DNA of 64,000 nucleotides from Branchiostoma floridae (lineage: Eukaryota; Chordata; Leptocardii; Amphioxiformes; Branchiostomatidae), in the NCBI RefSeq assembly GCF_000003815.2, contig NC_049994.1, forward strand, positions 14,333,190 through 14,397,189, given 5' to 3'. A model generated the notes under the pieces. It was not told where the DNA came from and made no database searches. It saw nothing but the letters and a program-made list of their open reading frames with translations. The translations under genes were made by a program, and so were the position numbers. How positions within the stretch are numbered: the first letter of the stretch is position 1; the number at the start of each line of letters is the position of its first letter. Below are positions 22,601 through 37,600 of this stretch, in pieces.

Positions 22601-25600
22601 TGTATCAGAATCAGAACATGGGATTCTAATATCACAAGAACATTCTGCGTATCAGACAGAGATATAAGTTGGTAGGGCAAAAAAAATAAGTATCGTTATT
22701 GATATTTGAATCCACATCCTGTTGCAAAGCGGCTCATGATCGCGAGACCCAAACCTATTCATATGTGACGTGATATATAGAAAAATGCACAAATGCAATC
22801 GGATTTGAAATGACGGAATGCTTAACAAAATGCAGTGAAATAGCACTTATATAATATTATGTAACGTTTTAAGTTACGAACGTTACATTAGATGACAATA
22901 ATCTTTACTACATATCCATTCTGAAGAAATAAATGCACATATGACCACACATGGTCTAATGAATGCAAAACACTAAAAAGAAATTAGACATCAAGATAAT
23001 ATAAACTAATATGTACGAAAACACTATATCATTACAAAGCTAAATAACAAAATGTGAAAACTACGGATCTGACCGGATTAAAATGACACTAAAAATCAGG
23101 CCTCGCGTTTGATAGGGTATCCAAGAAATAAAAAGGGAATCAAAATCAATAATAGAGGATTATAAGAACGATTTTGTATCCATGCCAAATATAAATGGAA
23201 TCAAAATCAATTACAGAGGATTATAAAAACAATTTCTGTAGTAAAAATATAAAGGGAATCAAATCAATAACAAAGGAATATAAGATCGATTTTTGTATCC
23301 AAAAATAAATAGTAAATAAAAACAGAGGATTATGAAAACGATTTCTGTATTAAAAATAGAAAGGGAATCAAATCAATAACAAATGATCATAAGAACGATT
23401 TTTGTATCCAAAAGTAAAAAGTAAATAAAAACGGAGGATTATGAAAACAATTTCTGTATTAAAATAGAAAGGGAATCAAATCAATAACGGAAGATTATAA
23501 GAGCGATTTCTGTACCCTGCCCACCAGAAGGCACGCGGTAGGGAATGCTATCTACCCCGGGGATCTCTTATCTACACTGCGGTGCGCTCGTCTATTCATT
23601 ATTAGCTTTGACTGAAAGCCAATATTAAATGTGCACGAGACGGTTGGAAATTATGTCAGGAGTTCTTTACACAAACGGGAATTGGGTAAAACTATGACGT
23701 CAGTGTTTTGGGGTACGGTTATTGGTTAAGGATCTCAGTGATGACGTCATAGAATGTGAAGGTTGTTAACATTGGGGTTTGCTTTTGTATTCGGGGGTGA
23801 ATCCGGTTTAAACTAATGAATGTGAGCGACCAAAATCGGGTGTGAACTGCCGACTTTTAAACCGTCTCAAGCCAGTTTGAGAGAGAGATGTGAGCTGGAT
23901 TTGATTCGGATCCGATCCCCTTTGTGACCTGTTCGCACTCACAACATATTATTGCATGTGAACGATTCAAACCGAATGTGAATTGAGTTATTTTCAAACT
24001 GCCTCAAATCAGACTTCAGAGGTGAAGAAGGCGAATCTGATTTAAATCCGATTTGGCTTGTTCACATTTGCAAATTCTAAATTGGTTTTACGCCGATGAA
24101 GGTCACCGGCGAAAGATAACGGATGTTATCTGAAACGTCTGTGACCGTTTCCAAAATCATATCCAATGGCTTGAGTAATTGCTACTGAGCGTACCTAAAT
24201 TGGTTTTGACCTAAGATAGGTCCGAGGGTAAGTATGAACTCATGAGGACAGTCATCTCTTCTCTCAAATTAATCTCCATAGTCTGCCGATTTTTACCATT
24301 TTTGCACCCACAGAGTAGCCCTGTGGAGACTTGACCAACCACCTGGCGCAGATAACCATCTTCAGTCATAAGAATTATTCTGCGCCAATTTCACAAAGTC
24401 AAGACCCCTATAGTCACCAATCATCTTTCCTTACCCCTTAGAGCCCTTATGGAAAAGTGGGGTCCCAGCCAAGATGGACAGACTGCTTGTGACTGCGGGC
24501 AGGAGCAGACCATGAAACACCTTCTTGTCTGCCCCCTCCTGCCCGAACCATGCACTAAGGAAGATCTGGAAGTTCTGACCCCCAGAGGAAGGGCGTGTGC
24601 AGAGTATAGTCTCCAAGCAGACGTGTCAGCTGGATGACAAAAGAGAGGAATTTGGCCAAATAGGGACAAATAAGTTGCCATGGAATCCCAGTCAGTCTTT
24701 TGCGTTCAGTCCACTCCTAGGCCAGTTAACTCCTACTAGACTTTTATTCCTAAAAAGGTCCCAGATTACTACTAGTATTCGACCAGACTATGCGGAGTAC
24801 TGGAGTGGAAGAGTGTAGCAGAAGTGATGGCACGAGAAGAAGCCTAGAAGAAGAAAGTAGTCCATTGAGCGGTTGATGGGACCAAGTTTGCATGAGTAGT
24901 CATATGGAGACTATAACCAACCAACCGGCGCCGACAACTACCTCCAGCCATAAGCATTATTCTCCATCAATTTTACAAAGTCAAGACTCAAGACCCCTGG
25001 TCGCCAATCATTTTTCCTCAGTCCCTTGAGTGGTTGCTGTGACCATGTTTGCTTGAGTGAAGTAAATCTTGCGCAGGGACGACGTCAAGAAATAAGCACT
25101 GCATTAGAAGTCTACGGAGCGTACAGATGGTATTAGTCCACAGTCACGCTCACACACGTAGTGCAGTGATATTGCCTGATGACATGGCGATCTACAGGCA
25201 CGGTTCGCTGTTCTGTGGATGTGTGATTTGTGTTAGTGGCGCGGTACTTTTACACCGTTCAACAATACATATGTCACACCATGACAACTCAGTTGGTGGA
25301 CCGTGGCACAATGGAAGACAGGATTGGACTGTACCGGAAACATCGTAATCTCCAACAAGATGTAAAATATATGCTCAGTGTTCTATACGTTACCTGTTTT
25401 TTTGTCAACATTTAGTAAGATTTTTCCAATATTGTAGTTTTTGACGATTCTCTTGTGTTAAAAAAACGCGAACTGCTGTGAATACAGGCATAAAATACTG
25501 CGAATGAGCCGAATTATTGTATCTTCTTAAAAATAATGAACGCCCCACTATCGCAGTACAAAAGGAACGGTAATGCATATACTATGGTAGAGCAATCGCC

Positions 25601-28600
25601 CTTATTGAGAAACATCATGCTTTTAAAGATAAGATAAAATGTCTCAAAACTGCCATACTTTGTTGACGCGAAACAAAAACACGGCGACCTACTTTTGTAG
25701 ATGATTATAAATATCCATTGCAAGCGATTATACTCGTAACGAACATGTTTTATGTCTCTATTATTACAGTTATAATAGTAAACCTTCCTAGATTTAACGC
25801 AAAATTTAGGCCGTTCTTTGAACATTGAGAATAGATATGCACAATGATTCACAATAATCACCACCAAGTTCAACAAATAATCTTTCCCTTCTTATTCTAG
25901 TATTGTCCATCTCCCGGCGAAGAAAACGGTCAGTCCCCTAGCTAATCCATACACGATATGCAGGAAGGTATAAACCCGCCAAGTTAGCGTAAACAAAAGA
26001 TGATTGATGTAAGACGGGGTGGGACACCATTGCGATCGATGTCGGAGACGCTTTCCAAATTAAAAGGTCGCCATGACCGAGTAACTGCGACTCGCGTCTA
26101 ACCAACCAATCAGACAGCGGGGAAGAATGATGGGTGTCACGTGTTCACACGCGTGATCTTCACGTGACTCCTCACGTGACATCATGATCAAAGGCTTTCG
26201 TATAGTACTGTCATGGGGTTCTCATTAGATACGAATACGTAATTTTCATTCCTCAAGAGCTTCTGATTGTAAATGAAGAACAGAAATACGTGACAATATT
26301 CAGTTTCAAGCTTTTGCGTGGGCCATGGGGATCATTTTTATCAATTTTACGTGACTTATGTTTACGTACGGTTATAAATAACTTGCTTCATGACTAGGTT
26401 AAATGTATTCTCCTCATGAGCGCTTTAAATCGGTGATATTCAGCGCACACAAACGCTACCAATCTAGCTAATCCGTACGCGAAGAAGCAGAGCCATTGGA
26501 GTCATCCCTCTTTCACTCGTACTGACAGCGGTGCTTTCTCGCCGTAATGACACCCAAGCGAACGCAGCGTTTTTACGCCGGGCGCCCCACGGGTGCAATC
26601 GAGGGTCAGACGAACTGAGTATATCGCTCCACACATATCTTACTTTGAGAGAACAAAGAGTGCTTCAAGTGTAGGCTATTTTTTTCTTGGAGTCTATAGA
26701 CATATAGACGGCAATGGTTATGTGATTGTGCATTCAGCACCAAGGACAGGGAAATGCTTTCACCAACAATAGCTGTGAAATGAGGGATAGACCATCATAA
26801 CTAGAGGTTCAAAAATGATAGGTAGCCATCAATGTTATTACAATTGAGAGAATGGTTGTATGTATGTATTTTTATTTTGTATTGATACGTTAGGTAGGGG
26901 TGGGCGGGGTTACGACATCGCTCTATTCTTGGCCGGTTCCGAAACAAACAAGCGTGTATAGTTTGATCGTTAACAACCATCTATTCAGAATTTCAGTAGA
27001 TTTTGGATGAAATCATACATCGATTAGGATAGCTGTCAAAAGATGTCTACGCTGTAGAGAAGAGTGCTCAACACTCGGTACAAGGGACTGACAATTGTTT
27101 GGTGGCGCCTTGCCAGCGACCCGCCATGAACAGTGATACAGTGGTAGCAGACACAATTAGAGGGAGGTCTGACAAATGCACCGCATCCCTGCCTGTCGCC
27201 CAGAGGGGAAAATGTGCGATCTGTCTTTTGATCTGATAAATCTTGTAATGTACAGACCTGTACGCGAACATTTTTCATTTTCGGGGGGCGTTTCACTTCT
27301 TATTCTAGTCTGCTGTATAACATTTTTTCATTCACAGTTCAGCATATTTCAAAATTACCAACATTATTCAATGAATGAAAATGATGACAGTCCAAAACCC
27401 TAGGCGTTTGTTGGTTTAGGGAAAATGAAAGAGATAAATAGAACCCAGATGCCAAAATAGAACAGAAGGAACTGCTTTTTGGAGGCGCTGTGCTGAAGAC
27501 CTTATCACCACACAGTTTCAGGTTAGATCCATGCGCGTCCGTGACCCTTGCGGAGGTCATGTTGTGAAGCCAGCCATGGATTGAACCGTGGATAATGGAG
27601 AGTCGTGATAAAAGGAAATTCACGGTGTGAGCGTGAACCGTACTTCATACGTATCATCACAAGGAGACAGATGTACGTAGGAAAACGCGTAGAAGCAGAA
27701 ACCGTACGATTTTTGTGGTGAATTCTAATTTGAACATACTTTTCGCGTTACATTCTCTGTATGCATTTATCATACTCATCCTAGCCGGCATGAATATGTA
27801 GCCGTAGCTCTTTGAAACAGAACATTGTAAGTTTCAATCTCTGATGAAACTTAACAAATTTTGTTTTTCTTTATATATAAGAAATTTATGTGAATTCTAA
27901 TTTGAACATACTTTTCGCGTTACATTTTCTGTATGCGTTTATCATACTCATCCTATCCGGCATGAATATGTAGTCGTAGCTGTTTGAAACAGAACATTTT
28001 AAGTTTCAATCTCTGATGAAACTTTAAAAAAATTTGTTTTTCTTTATATATAAGAAATTTATTAATTGGTCACATGCAGATATGTTAAAGCGTCAAAGAT
28101 AATTTGGTTAGGATGTTTTCGGTTTGGTTGAAAACATTTAAAGTTTGTATCTCTGATGAAGCTTAACAAAATATTTTTTTCTTTATATGTATGAAATTCT
28201 TAAATTTTTCATACGCAGATATGGCAAAGCGTCAATACACTCGGATAATTTGGTGAGGATGCTTTTAGCTTGGTTATAATTTTGTCTCATTTGTATGGTC
28301 AATGGCGCGTTTGCTACTAAACGTGTCCCTGGGATCACGTACATGCGCGCCGAACTGACCTCTGGTAGTGACCTTTGCCACTAACCGGCGTTTTCACGAA
28401 TACCTCCCGCTCAACTTGTCGGAACCGTTAGTTTATATGCGTACAACATGCCCCAGTAGCAGACCTGTAATTGCTGGGTACAGTGTTCGTAAGTGCTGTG
28501 TCTAGGTCAAAACTACCACAAAAGCACTAGTGATATAAATCATTTCTAGACGACAGGGGCAGTATCTCTTCTCTCTAACGCTAGGGTCACATTTCCAAAC

Positions 28601-31600
28601 CAGGGCCCGATCGGGGAGCTTCAGGGAACGAAAGTATGATATAAACACAGCATAACACACAGAACGTAACAAAATTGTCATGAGCATGGTATTACTTGAT
28701 GAAAACTGTCACTTTTGGTTTTCGCAAACATCTCCGGCCCGTGCCATGGTTTGAAAATGCTACCGTAGCATAAGTCAGAAGCATCTTTAAGTGTGCGATC
28801 TATTTTTTCGATTAAAGTCATTAGTTTAACTGAAAGAGAAAAGTTTTATTGTCATTGAACGGATACAAGCTCTGAAAATAGAAAGGTATAATGGATACTA
28901 CAATACTTCGTAACCTGATTGAATCTCGCTTATAGCAGCCCACCCAACGTTAGACCGGCCTCCTAGAAGGAGAGGCCAGTTACAGCTCTGGACAGCAGAG
29001 TTTGTGTTACACACAGAATAAATATTTCGTTCTCAGGGTCTAATTGGGCTTGTTAAGTGGAAGGACTGCAAGAATCCTAAATAAAGCCTCTAAAAGCAAA
29101 TGTGGCCACAATCTACAGGGGAATGAGAATGTATTTTCCTTGTTTTGTTCGCGCACTAGGCAATACCCCTCAGCTGGGGTCAAGCGTCAAGGGAGGTGAG
29201 CTGAGCTGTTATTGCTGCGATTTCAGATGTAGATGGACCGTATCCTTCAAGTTACTGTAGGGTCTGAAATTTATGTTTAATGTATCACACGGTTAATGTG
29301 TTCCGTAACCCCATAAAAAAGGAAACAACAAAGAACTGGTATGGACGATTTTCAAGTCCGTTCTTGAAAAATGACCATAACCCCAAAACTAAGCGAAGCA
29401 TGCTTGCCTTTCATAAAACCCTAAAAGTAGCAGTCGTTTCCCTTTAGCAATGGTTTAAATGGTTTCTCTTAAATTGGAAATGTATTTTTTACCTTAGCAA
29501 CAATCAGAACGACAGAAAGCGGGTTTTTGTAGAGACGATTTTCAAGTCCATTCCTGACAAATGACCGTCACCCTAAAACTAAGCGAAGCATGCATGCCTT
29601 TCCGGTAAATCACTATCATTAGCGGCCGCCTTCCCTCGGCAATATATGGTTTCTCTGAAACGGCTTGCTTCGGAAATTTATTTTCTCCTAACAAACACCA
29701 ACTTAAGAGCAAGAAAAACAGAATATGGATATAGACGATTTTCAAGTCAGTTCACGAAAAATGACCATAACCCCAAAACTTAGCCAAACATGCATGCCTT
29801 TCATATAAATCACCGACATTAGAAGCCGCCTTCCCCCGGCAATATATGGTTTCTCTGAAACGGGAGCTTTTGGTCGAATATGGGAATAATAAATTACCCC
29901 AGACAGCAATGTACTCTCCGTAATGCACCTGTTACCGTAGGGGTGGCCTCTGTGGATTTTATGGGTTCTTGTTAGAGCTTAGTAAGTTGTTCCTGTACTC
30001 AATACTGACTGTAATGCGCGCAGTACTGTGTGTGGTTTGTCATGTCTTATGTCTTGTTTAATAACTCATAAGAGTACCATCCAGACACAGGTGCCTTTTC
30101 CTATTCTCACAAATATCTACCTGTCATGATAAGGTTGAGGTGATTTTTGAGAAATCTTGGGGTGATCTTGACATTGATTTTTGCAGTATATTTACATTTA
30201 TGGATAGGTGTTTGTCAATTTATAGCCATATGTCATATTTCCTTGCTTTGGAGTTCTGACTCATATAAATTTGGTATCAATACTTTACATTCCAATAAAG
30301 TGAGATCTGTAAGTGATTCTGAAAATGATACATGTGTGTGTGTGTGTCTGTGTGTGTGTGTGTGTGTGTGTCTGTGTGTGTGGNNNNNNNNNNNNNNNNN
30401 NNNNNNNNNNNNNNNNNNNNNNNNNNNNNNNNNNNNNNNNNNNNNNNNNNNNNNNNNNNNNNNNNNNNNNNNNNNNNNNNNNNNNNNNNNNNNNNNNNNN
30501 NNNNNNNNNNNNNNNNNNNNNNNNNNNNNNNNNNNNNNNNNNNNNNNNNNNNNNNNNNNNNNNNNNNNNNNNNNNNNNNNNNNNNNNNNNNNNNNNNNNN
30601 NNNNNNNNNNNNNNNNNNNNNNNNNNNNNNNNNNNNNNNNNNNNNNNNNNNNNNNNNNNNNNNNNNNNNNNNNNNNNNNNNNNNNNNNNNNNNNNNNNNN
30701 NNNNNNNNNNNNNNNNNNNNNNNNNNNNNNNNNNNNNNNNNNNNNNNNNNNNNNNNNNNNNNNNNNNNNNNNNNNNNNNNNNNNNNNNNNNNNNNNNNNN
30801 NNNNNNNNNNNNNNNNNNNNNNNNNNNNNNNNNNNNNNNNNNNNNNNNNNNNNNNNNNNNNNNNNNNNNNNNNNNNNNNNNNNNNNNNNNNNNNNNNNNN
30901 NNNNNNNNNNNNNNNNNNNNNNNNNNNNNNNNNNNNNNNNNNNNNNNNNNNNNNNNNNNNNNNNNNNNNNNNNNNNNNNNNNNNNNNNNNNNNNNNNNNN
31001 NNNNNNNNNNNNNNNNNNNNNNNNNNNNNNNNNNNNNNNNNNNNNNNNNNNNNNNNNNNNNNNNNNNNNNNNNNNNNNNNNNNNNNNNNNNNNNNNNNNN
31101 NNNNNNNNNNNNNNNNNNNNNNNNNNNNNNNNNNNNNNNNNNNNNNNNNNNNNNNNNNNNNNNNNNNNNNNNNNNNNNNNNNNNNNNNNNNNNNNNNNNN
31201 NNNNNNNNNNNNNNNNNNNNNNNNNNNNNNNNNNNNNNNNNNNNNNNNNNNNNNNNNNCGTAAAATGTTGCAAAACATGCATAAAACACTGATCCTGATC
31301 CTAACATCTGCTCACCACTTATATCTGACACAGCACTTCTCAAGTCACCTGGCGGCATATGGGATGGATACCGATACTGGCAGAACTAGGGCGCGTGCCA
31401 TTTTTTCACCAGGCCATCAAAGTAGATAGAGTTGTCCCAGATCAGCCGATAATTAACTGTCTTATAAAACGTTACAGAAGTCTAATATTTCATCTGAGGT
31501 CACCTGGGTGGCAGGGGTAAACGGTAAAGGCAGTCACACAGCCTATCAGCCCCTTTTTTGAGGTCGTAAGGTCAGAGGGTTGTTATCCACTGTGTCTAGG

Positions 31601-34600
31601 TCACGATATTGGGGCCCATCCCTCTTTTTCTACCAACGTTTACCTCCCCAACCAAAATTAGGTACTCACTTTACACCTGGACGGATTGAGGAAAGTCATG
31701 CCAAACCCGTGACCTCTCAATGTCTTGTCAACTAGCCCAGCTACTTGGCCCCATACTGATCTATAGGAAAGTGTAGCGTAGATGCCAGACTGTTTCCAGA
31801 GCCTATACAGATCCATACAGCGAAACTCCTCGGCTCTAGGGCCAACCTTCCCCCAAGGAAGTTCTACAGCAGGCTACCTGAGTTAGACTCTGGTAGTGTA
31901 CGATAGACATTATAGATACTATTGAGATCGGGCCGGAGTCTGGTATCCAGGCTAAGAAAACTGATCACTAAAGGAGCTGAAGGAACCTACAGTTGCCTGG
32001 ACCGATGATGACGACGATGATCAAAGGAGCAAGCGGACCTTTGTCAGAGGAACGAAAGAAGCTAGGACAGAGCTCGAGTGGATACCAGGCTAAACCATAA
32101 ACCCACAATGTGACATACAAACGGTATGAAACCTAACCCTCTTGGCAAAGGAAGGCAATAATCAACTTATAGAAATCTAGATTTTGTTGACACAGGAAAA
32201 AGACTATATATATAGCGAACGAACATTTAACTTCATTGGAGCGAATTAAGCGTAGATTGTAGTCAAGATACCGACCGTAATCATATTAGATATGAAAAAT
32301 GCCGGACATGAGTCACGTGGTCTGGTCTTTGGTGACTTACTTATCCTCTTCATCCCATGTGGGACATAAGGCTGTGATAAGTTTCCTCCACTGGGGTCTG
32401 TTCTGTGCTAGGGGCTGAGCAGCATCCCAGGGGATCCCAATGGCCGCTAGGTCTTTAGCAACAGTACATCTCCATGTGGTTTTAGGACGTCCCCGTTTTC
32501 TCTTCCCCTCAGGGGCCCAATGTAGAGCAACTTTGGGGATACGGTCATCCGTCATCGGCAGAACATGGCCCAACCATTTCAATCTTCTGATGGTAACTTC
32601 AGTAGACAACCATGCCCGTAGCTAGGATTTTGAAAAATTGAAATCTTAACCCTCTGAAACGCCATTTCCTGCATTTTGACGGGCAAAATTCGCTGGCTAA
32701 GTTTAATGGAATTTCTCTTAAAATACACAAGGTTTTTGGCATAAGTCTTTGAGGCCGACTCCCCCGACATATTTTCACTATGTCCGATACCAAAGGCGGG
32801 AGGCGTTGCAATGGTGGTCCGGGGAAATTTTGAAATCTGGACCCTCTGAAAAGCCATTTCCCGCACTTTCTGGGGGCAAATTTTGCTGATAGACTCACTA
32901 GGCTCGAATGAAATGTCTATCGGTGAATAATGCAAATCAGTCATGCCTTTGAAAAAAAATCTTGGACATGAAAAGGTGGAGCTTTGAGCATGAAAAAGTG
33001 GACCTTTGAGTGTGNNNNNNNNNNNNNNNNNNNNNNNNNNNNNNNNNNNNNNNNNNNNNNNNNNNNNNNNNNNNNNNNNNNNNNNNNNNNNNNNNNNNNN
33101 NNNNNNNNNNNNNNNNNNNNNNNNNNNNNNNNNNNNNNNNNNNNNNNNNNNNNNNNNNNNNNNNNNNNNNNNNNNNNNNNNNNNNNNNNNNNNNNNNNNN
33201 NNNNNNNNNNNNNNNNNNNNNNNNNNNNNNNNNNNNNNNNNNNNNNNNNNNNNNNNNNNNNNNNNCTTCAGATGAGCCAACTGCTCCATAGCCCGTATGT
33301 ACCTGGTGAAATGTGCCTGAGATACGGGAAATACTTTATACTAATGCTAATGAGGCACCATTTCCCTAGATAGCGATCGCTGTGCGACCATAAAGCGACC
33401 AAAATTAGATTTGTGTGACCCAACATTTTATATCTGGAATCTGATGCAAGATTTCAAGCTATGATTAAAAAGATAACAGTTATTGTCTCCATCTCTATTG
33501 TCATTATGTATTCTTCTGTTATTTCTGTTTATTTGAAATGCAATAAATATAAAAAAAAAGATAACACAACACACAAAACGTAAAAGCATCGATCTTTATC
33601 TGTGAAATTCGTTGAGTGATCCGTCAAATTTTCGTATTCTCTACCAGACTCCGGCCTGGCCGAATAGTAATAGGGGACTTTGACCAAGTTAGGAATATAA
33701 TCCTAGTACGATATAATTGGCCTAGGAGTGAACTGTCCGGCCGGCGGACTGAAAAAGACTGACTGAAATACTATGGCAACTTGTTTGTCCCTATTTAGCC
33801 AAATTCTTCTCTTTTTTTTCATCCAGCTGATACGTCTGGTTGGAGACTAAAATATTCGGCCGCTCAGTGGGCTGAACGCGGTGCATACTCTATCGGTAAG
33901 GTAGTGTAACGACTGTTATAAATGCAACAGGAAAGCCTGCAATAACACATATATACGCTACCCACTTAATTTCCCCACTCCCAGTAATACAGTTGCCTTC
34001 CCCTGAGGTAGTGAACTGCTTGAGTCCAGGTTTATATCACCTTTCAGTATCTAAATTGACTCTCATGAAGACCGAGTCTCTGCGATAAAACTGGATGACC
34101 GTCACGTGACCTGTCGGTAGAACTATCGTCCGCCATCTTTTACGGTTCGAACACTTTTTATGACCTTTCAAGACAAACCGCAAACACGGGGGAATATAAA
34201 CTCTGTGTAGAGTGGATTTCCTCAGAATAGTTCATCTATATTCAAAGCTCTATCATTGAACGTCTATCACGTATATAGCGGTTATTGTTGGGGAGACAAA
34301 CGGATAGTAGCGTTAGGCAATACTCATTTCTGTATCGTCGTCAGTAGTAGATTCGACGAAAGATTCGCGTTGGACACTGGCAATACAATTTGCTATAACG
34401 TCTGTGAGAGAGGCGAAACGACTTGGTTTATTTTCGAGGATGTCGTTTGCTGAAGAAATTGGCGCCTACTTTTGGCAAACAAGCCAGTCTTATCAATGTT
34501 TACGTTACAATTGCAAAGTCATGAAATGAATCCGTTGGAAATGCATTACAAACGCACACTCGTAGACGCACTGTGACGAATATGTTCAAATATTATGGGA

Positions 34601-37600
34601 ATATTGATTTGAATATCTGAGAATGCAGATAATTGAAACTAAATCCGTCAATGGACAATTATCTTTGCATACAACAAGGACCATAACATCTATTTATGAG
34701 ATCACTTGAGAACATATTTGTAGTGGAGCGGCTATATCGTCACTGATATCTTAATGGCACCCTTAATCATGGAATGGAGAGATAAGGATGACTCAGACTG
34801 AGAGCAAATAGACAGATGCTAGGGACGATAAGCTGCTATTTATGCGTTTAATCCACTTGTTTTTCTGGCTGTTCTCCATTTTGTTGGGGAGGGCGTAGCC
34901 TCCACCAGGCATTCCTAGGTGGTTATGGGTAGTAAAAGTCTACGAAAATATAGGATGAGCAAGGTCCATATGAGATACTACCAGGAGGCCAAAAATCGAC
35001 CATCTCTGTCGGGATCACCCCATCTACTCACCTACCAAACCCCATAACAATCCGTCCAACAGTTCTTTAGATATATTCCCTTACATCTTCCAGAGTAAAA
35101 TCATTACCTCCATCTTTGCAGGCTGTTTGTGGAGGCAATAATTGACTAGGCGAGGCTGGAATTTCTCGTGAAATCTGTACTCCTAATATAGTCTTACTCC
35201 TCTAACTAACAAGTTATTCGACATATCTGGCCCTATTTCTACCATTTTTTTCTCAAGGAGTAACCCGGACTCTGGTAGAAAGACTAGAGACCAGGGAGGG
35301 CGAGCGGCCATTGTTTCTGTTCGAAGTTAGATGAAAGGCGTTTTTGGGGACGCGTGAGTCAAACCAGGGACAAACGGAGAGAGAGCACGTGTGGGTAATA
35401 TCAATGTGAGGGGTTCACACAGAGTTCAGACGATTTGTCCTAATTTTTTGGGGACGAACCATGTATTGGAAATCTTGCCTAGCTAAAGCGCAAAGTCAGA
35501 TTTCGTCAAAGACTGTAGAAATAGTCTTCATTCGGCTGCAGAAAGAATACTTAAGAATTCGGTTAACTAAATATGTAACGTTATACAGCAATTCTTTATG
35601 CGTCCTTGACTCGAGACCTAAAAACATGTAAAAGAAAAAAACAACAATACAAAACTCAAATAAATTCAAACTGTACAAAACTAAAAAAAACGAATAAAAT
35701 TTTTGATAATATGTCAAATTTATTTTCTGTTTTATAAATTATACTAAAATATATGAGTAACTCAAAGAAACTAAGAGCTGATATGATGTAGATACGTGAT
35801 CAGAGCAGTAAACAAAAATAGAGACAAGCATCGCAACCATAACGAACAATAAGAAACTATAAACAATAGAAACACTGCCACTATCGCGCGGCTGTCGTTA
35901 TCGAAGGATTATCAGCTTCTTGACGACGGTAAACTCAGCTTTTGTAGACTCAACGGTGTTTGAGGATGGTGATAAACAAAAAAGGACGACAATCCCTTCA
36001 GTAAGTAGTGATTATTCCACCTCAGTAGCCTACAGGGAACAGTGGGGAAGGTTCGTTGTTGTAAGAGCGGGTAGTATAGCATCATCCCATAAAGGTATTT
36101 CTGATCCGCCTCTATAGCAAAACCTCCAGAAAACCGTCCTGAATTTCTAGGAGTAGTAGTTACTAAGCGTCTCTTTCTTTTTGTTCGCGTGAAAAATAAG
36201 ACCAGCCGTTAAAGACGATTTGCAACATTAAACATACTAATAACAGTGCTTCATCCTGACTACTTGTAGCACAGATGTGCTCAACACTTATGGATGTGTA
36301 AGAGGCGGAAAAGCTTCTGGGCGACCTTGGCGTATCTCTACCAGTGCAACACCACACCGCAACGTTATCACTAGTGCACAGTCTACACAGATGGACCTTT
36401 AAGGCAATTTTCGAAAGATTCAAGTGAGACAAAGTGTGAACAAGCAAATGATAAGATGAAACAATATCGCAATAAAGAATATTTGAGCCTATAGCGTAGA
36501 TTTAATGTTGCAATAAAAGGAGCAAAGATGATTCCAGAGTCTAGATTCAGCCACAATAGACAATAATATCATATATATACACAGATATTGCTATAAAACA
36601 GCGAGCATGTGTGGTAATGGTATTGATGTTGAATCGCTGTAGCCCATCAAAATTGGAATAATGGCAGGAAATGATGTGGCTAAAGCTGTGCACAAAGACA
36701 AAATTGCAAGCAAAAGCTATAGTTTATATTCATACCGCTTGCAATTTTACGGTACCGGTAAGTGCATGTTCCTGTTGTGGAACCGTTGTACTAGGGAAGT
36801 TCGTGTTTTAATCTACTGGTTGAACTGACCAGGGACAGCGAAGGAAGTCCTTCCACCTCGAGCTAGTGGAACAAAATCAATTATTTCACCTCGACTGCAC
36901 GTAATTACTTCTGCTTCATAATGTATGGGTAGAGATGTGATAACAGATTACGTTAAAAATGGCTGGTACGGAAATATGTATTTCTTTGTGGTCAGAAAAA
37001 TAAATGCCGGAACACACATGATATACGAAGGCTGAAAGGGGAGCAGTAATAGTAAGGGCGATTTGGAAAATATCAATTCATGCGCCTTAATAGCACATAA
37101 ATACATCTGCTTCATAATATATGGGTATAGCTTTTGTGCATTTAATAACATATTACGTAAAAAATGGCTGGTTCGGAAATATGTATTTCAGTGTGATCAG
37201 AAATATGAATGGCAGAACCTCACCTAACAGATATCATTCGCCAAATATAAGTGGTACGGAAATATGTCTTTTTTGTGTTCAGAAAATGAAAGACGGAAGA
37301 TATACATAAACGCTGGAAGGGAAATAGCAATAGACATTGAGTAAGGACGATTTTAAAAAAAAATCGATGTTTGCGCCTCGATAGGACATAAATATTTCTG
37401 TTTCATAACTTATGGGTATAGATTTTGTATGCTTGATACCAATTTAGTTAAAAATGGCTGGTACGGAAACCTGTCTATTTTGGGACATAACGTTACATGA
37501 ACGCTGGCAGGGGAAAAGCAACAGACACTGAGTAAGGGCGATTTGGAGAAAAATCAATGTTTGCGCCTCTATAGGACATAAATATTTCTGTTTCATAACG

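Larger units (their letters stand above)
15155..30383 (-). other. First intron of the Ig gene, right-hand part up to the first gap
   Basis: This is presumed intron (15155-45678 in total). It is filled with tandem arrays (17276-18104, 23135-23520, 27718-28272, 29344-29873), MITEs (15302-15551, 18606-18970, 23797-24102, 28594-28760) and LINE remnants (24330-24866). Tracts 15560-17270, 20490-21865, 21980-23130 and 25070-26090 show no gene or named repeat. Confidence 0.5.

Noticed and set aside
30147-31429. Several 316-381 codon frames across 30384-31258
   Set aside because: They are made of N-run translation and a TG microsatellite.
32579-33373. Long frames across the second gap
   Set aside because: They are N-run artefacts plus a duplicated repeat block next to a LINE remnant.
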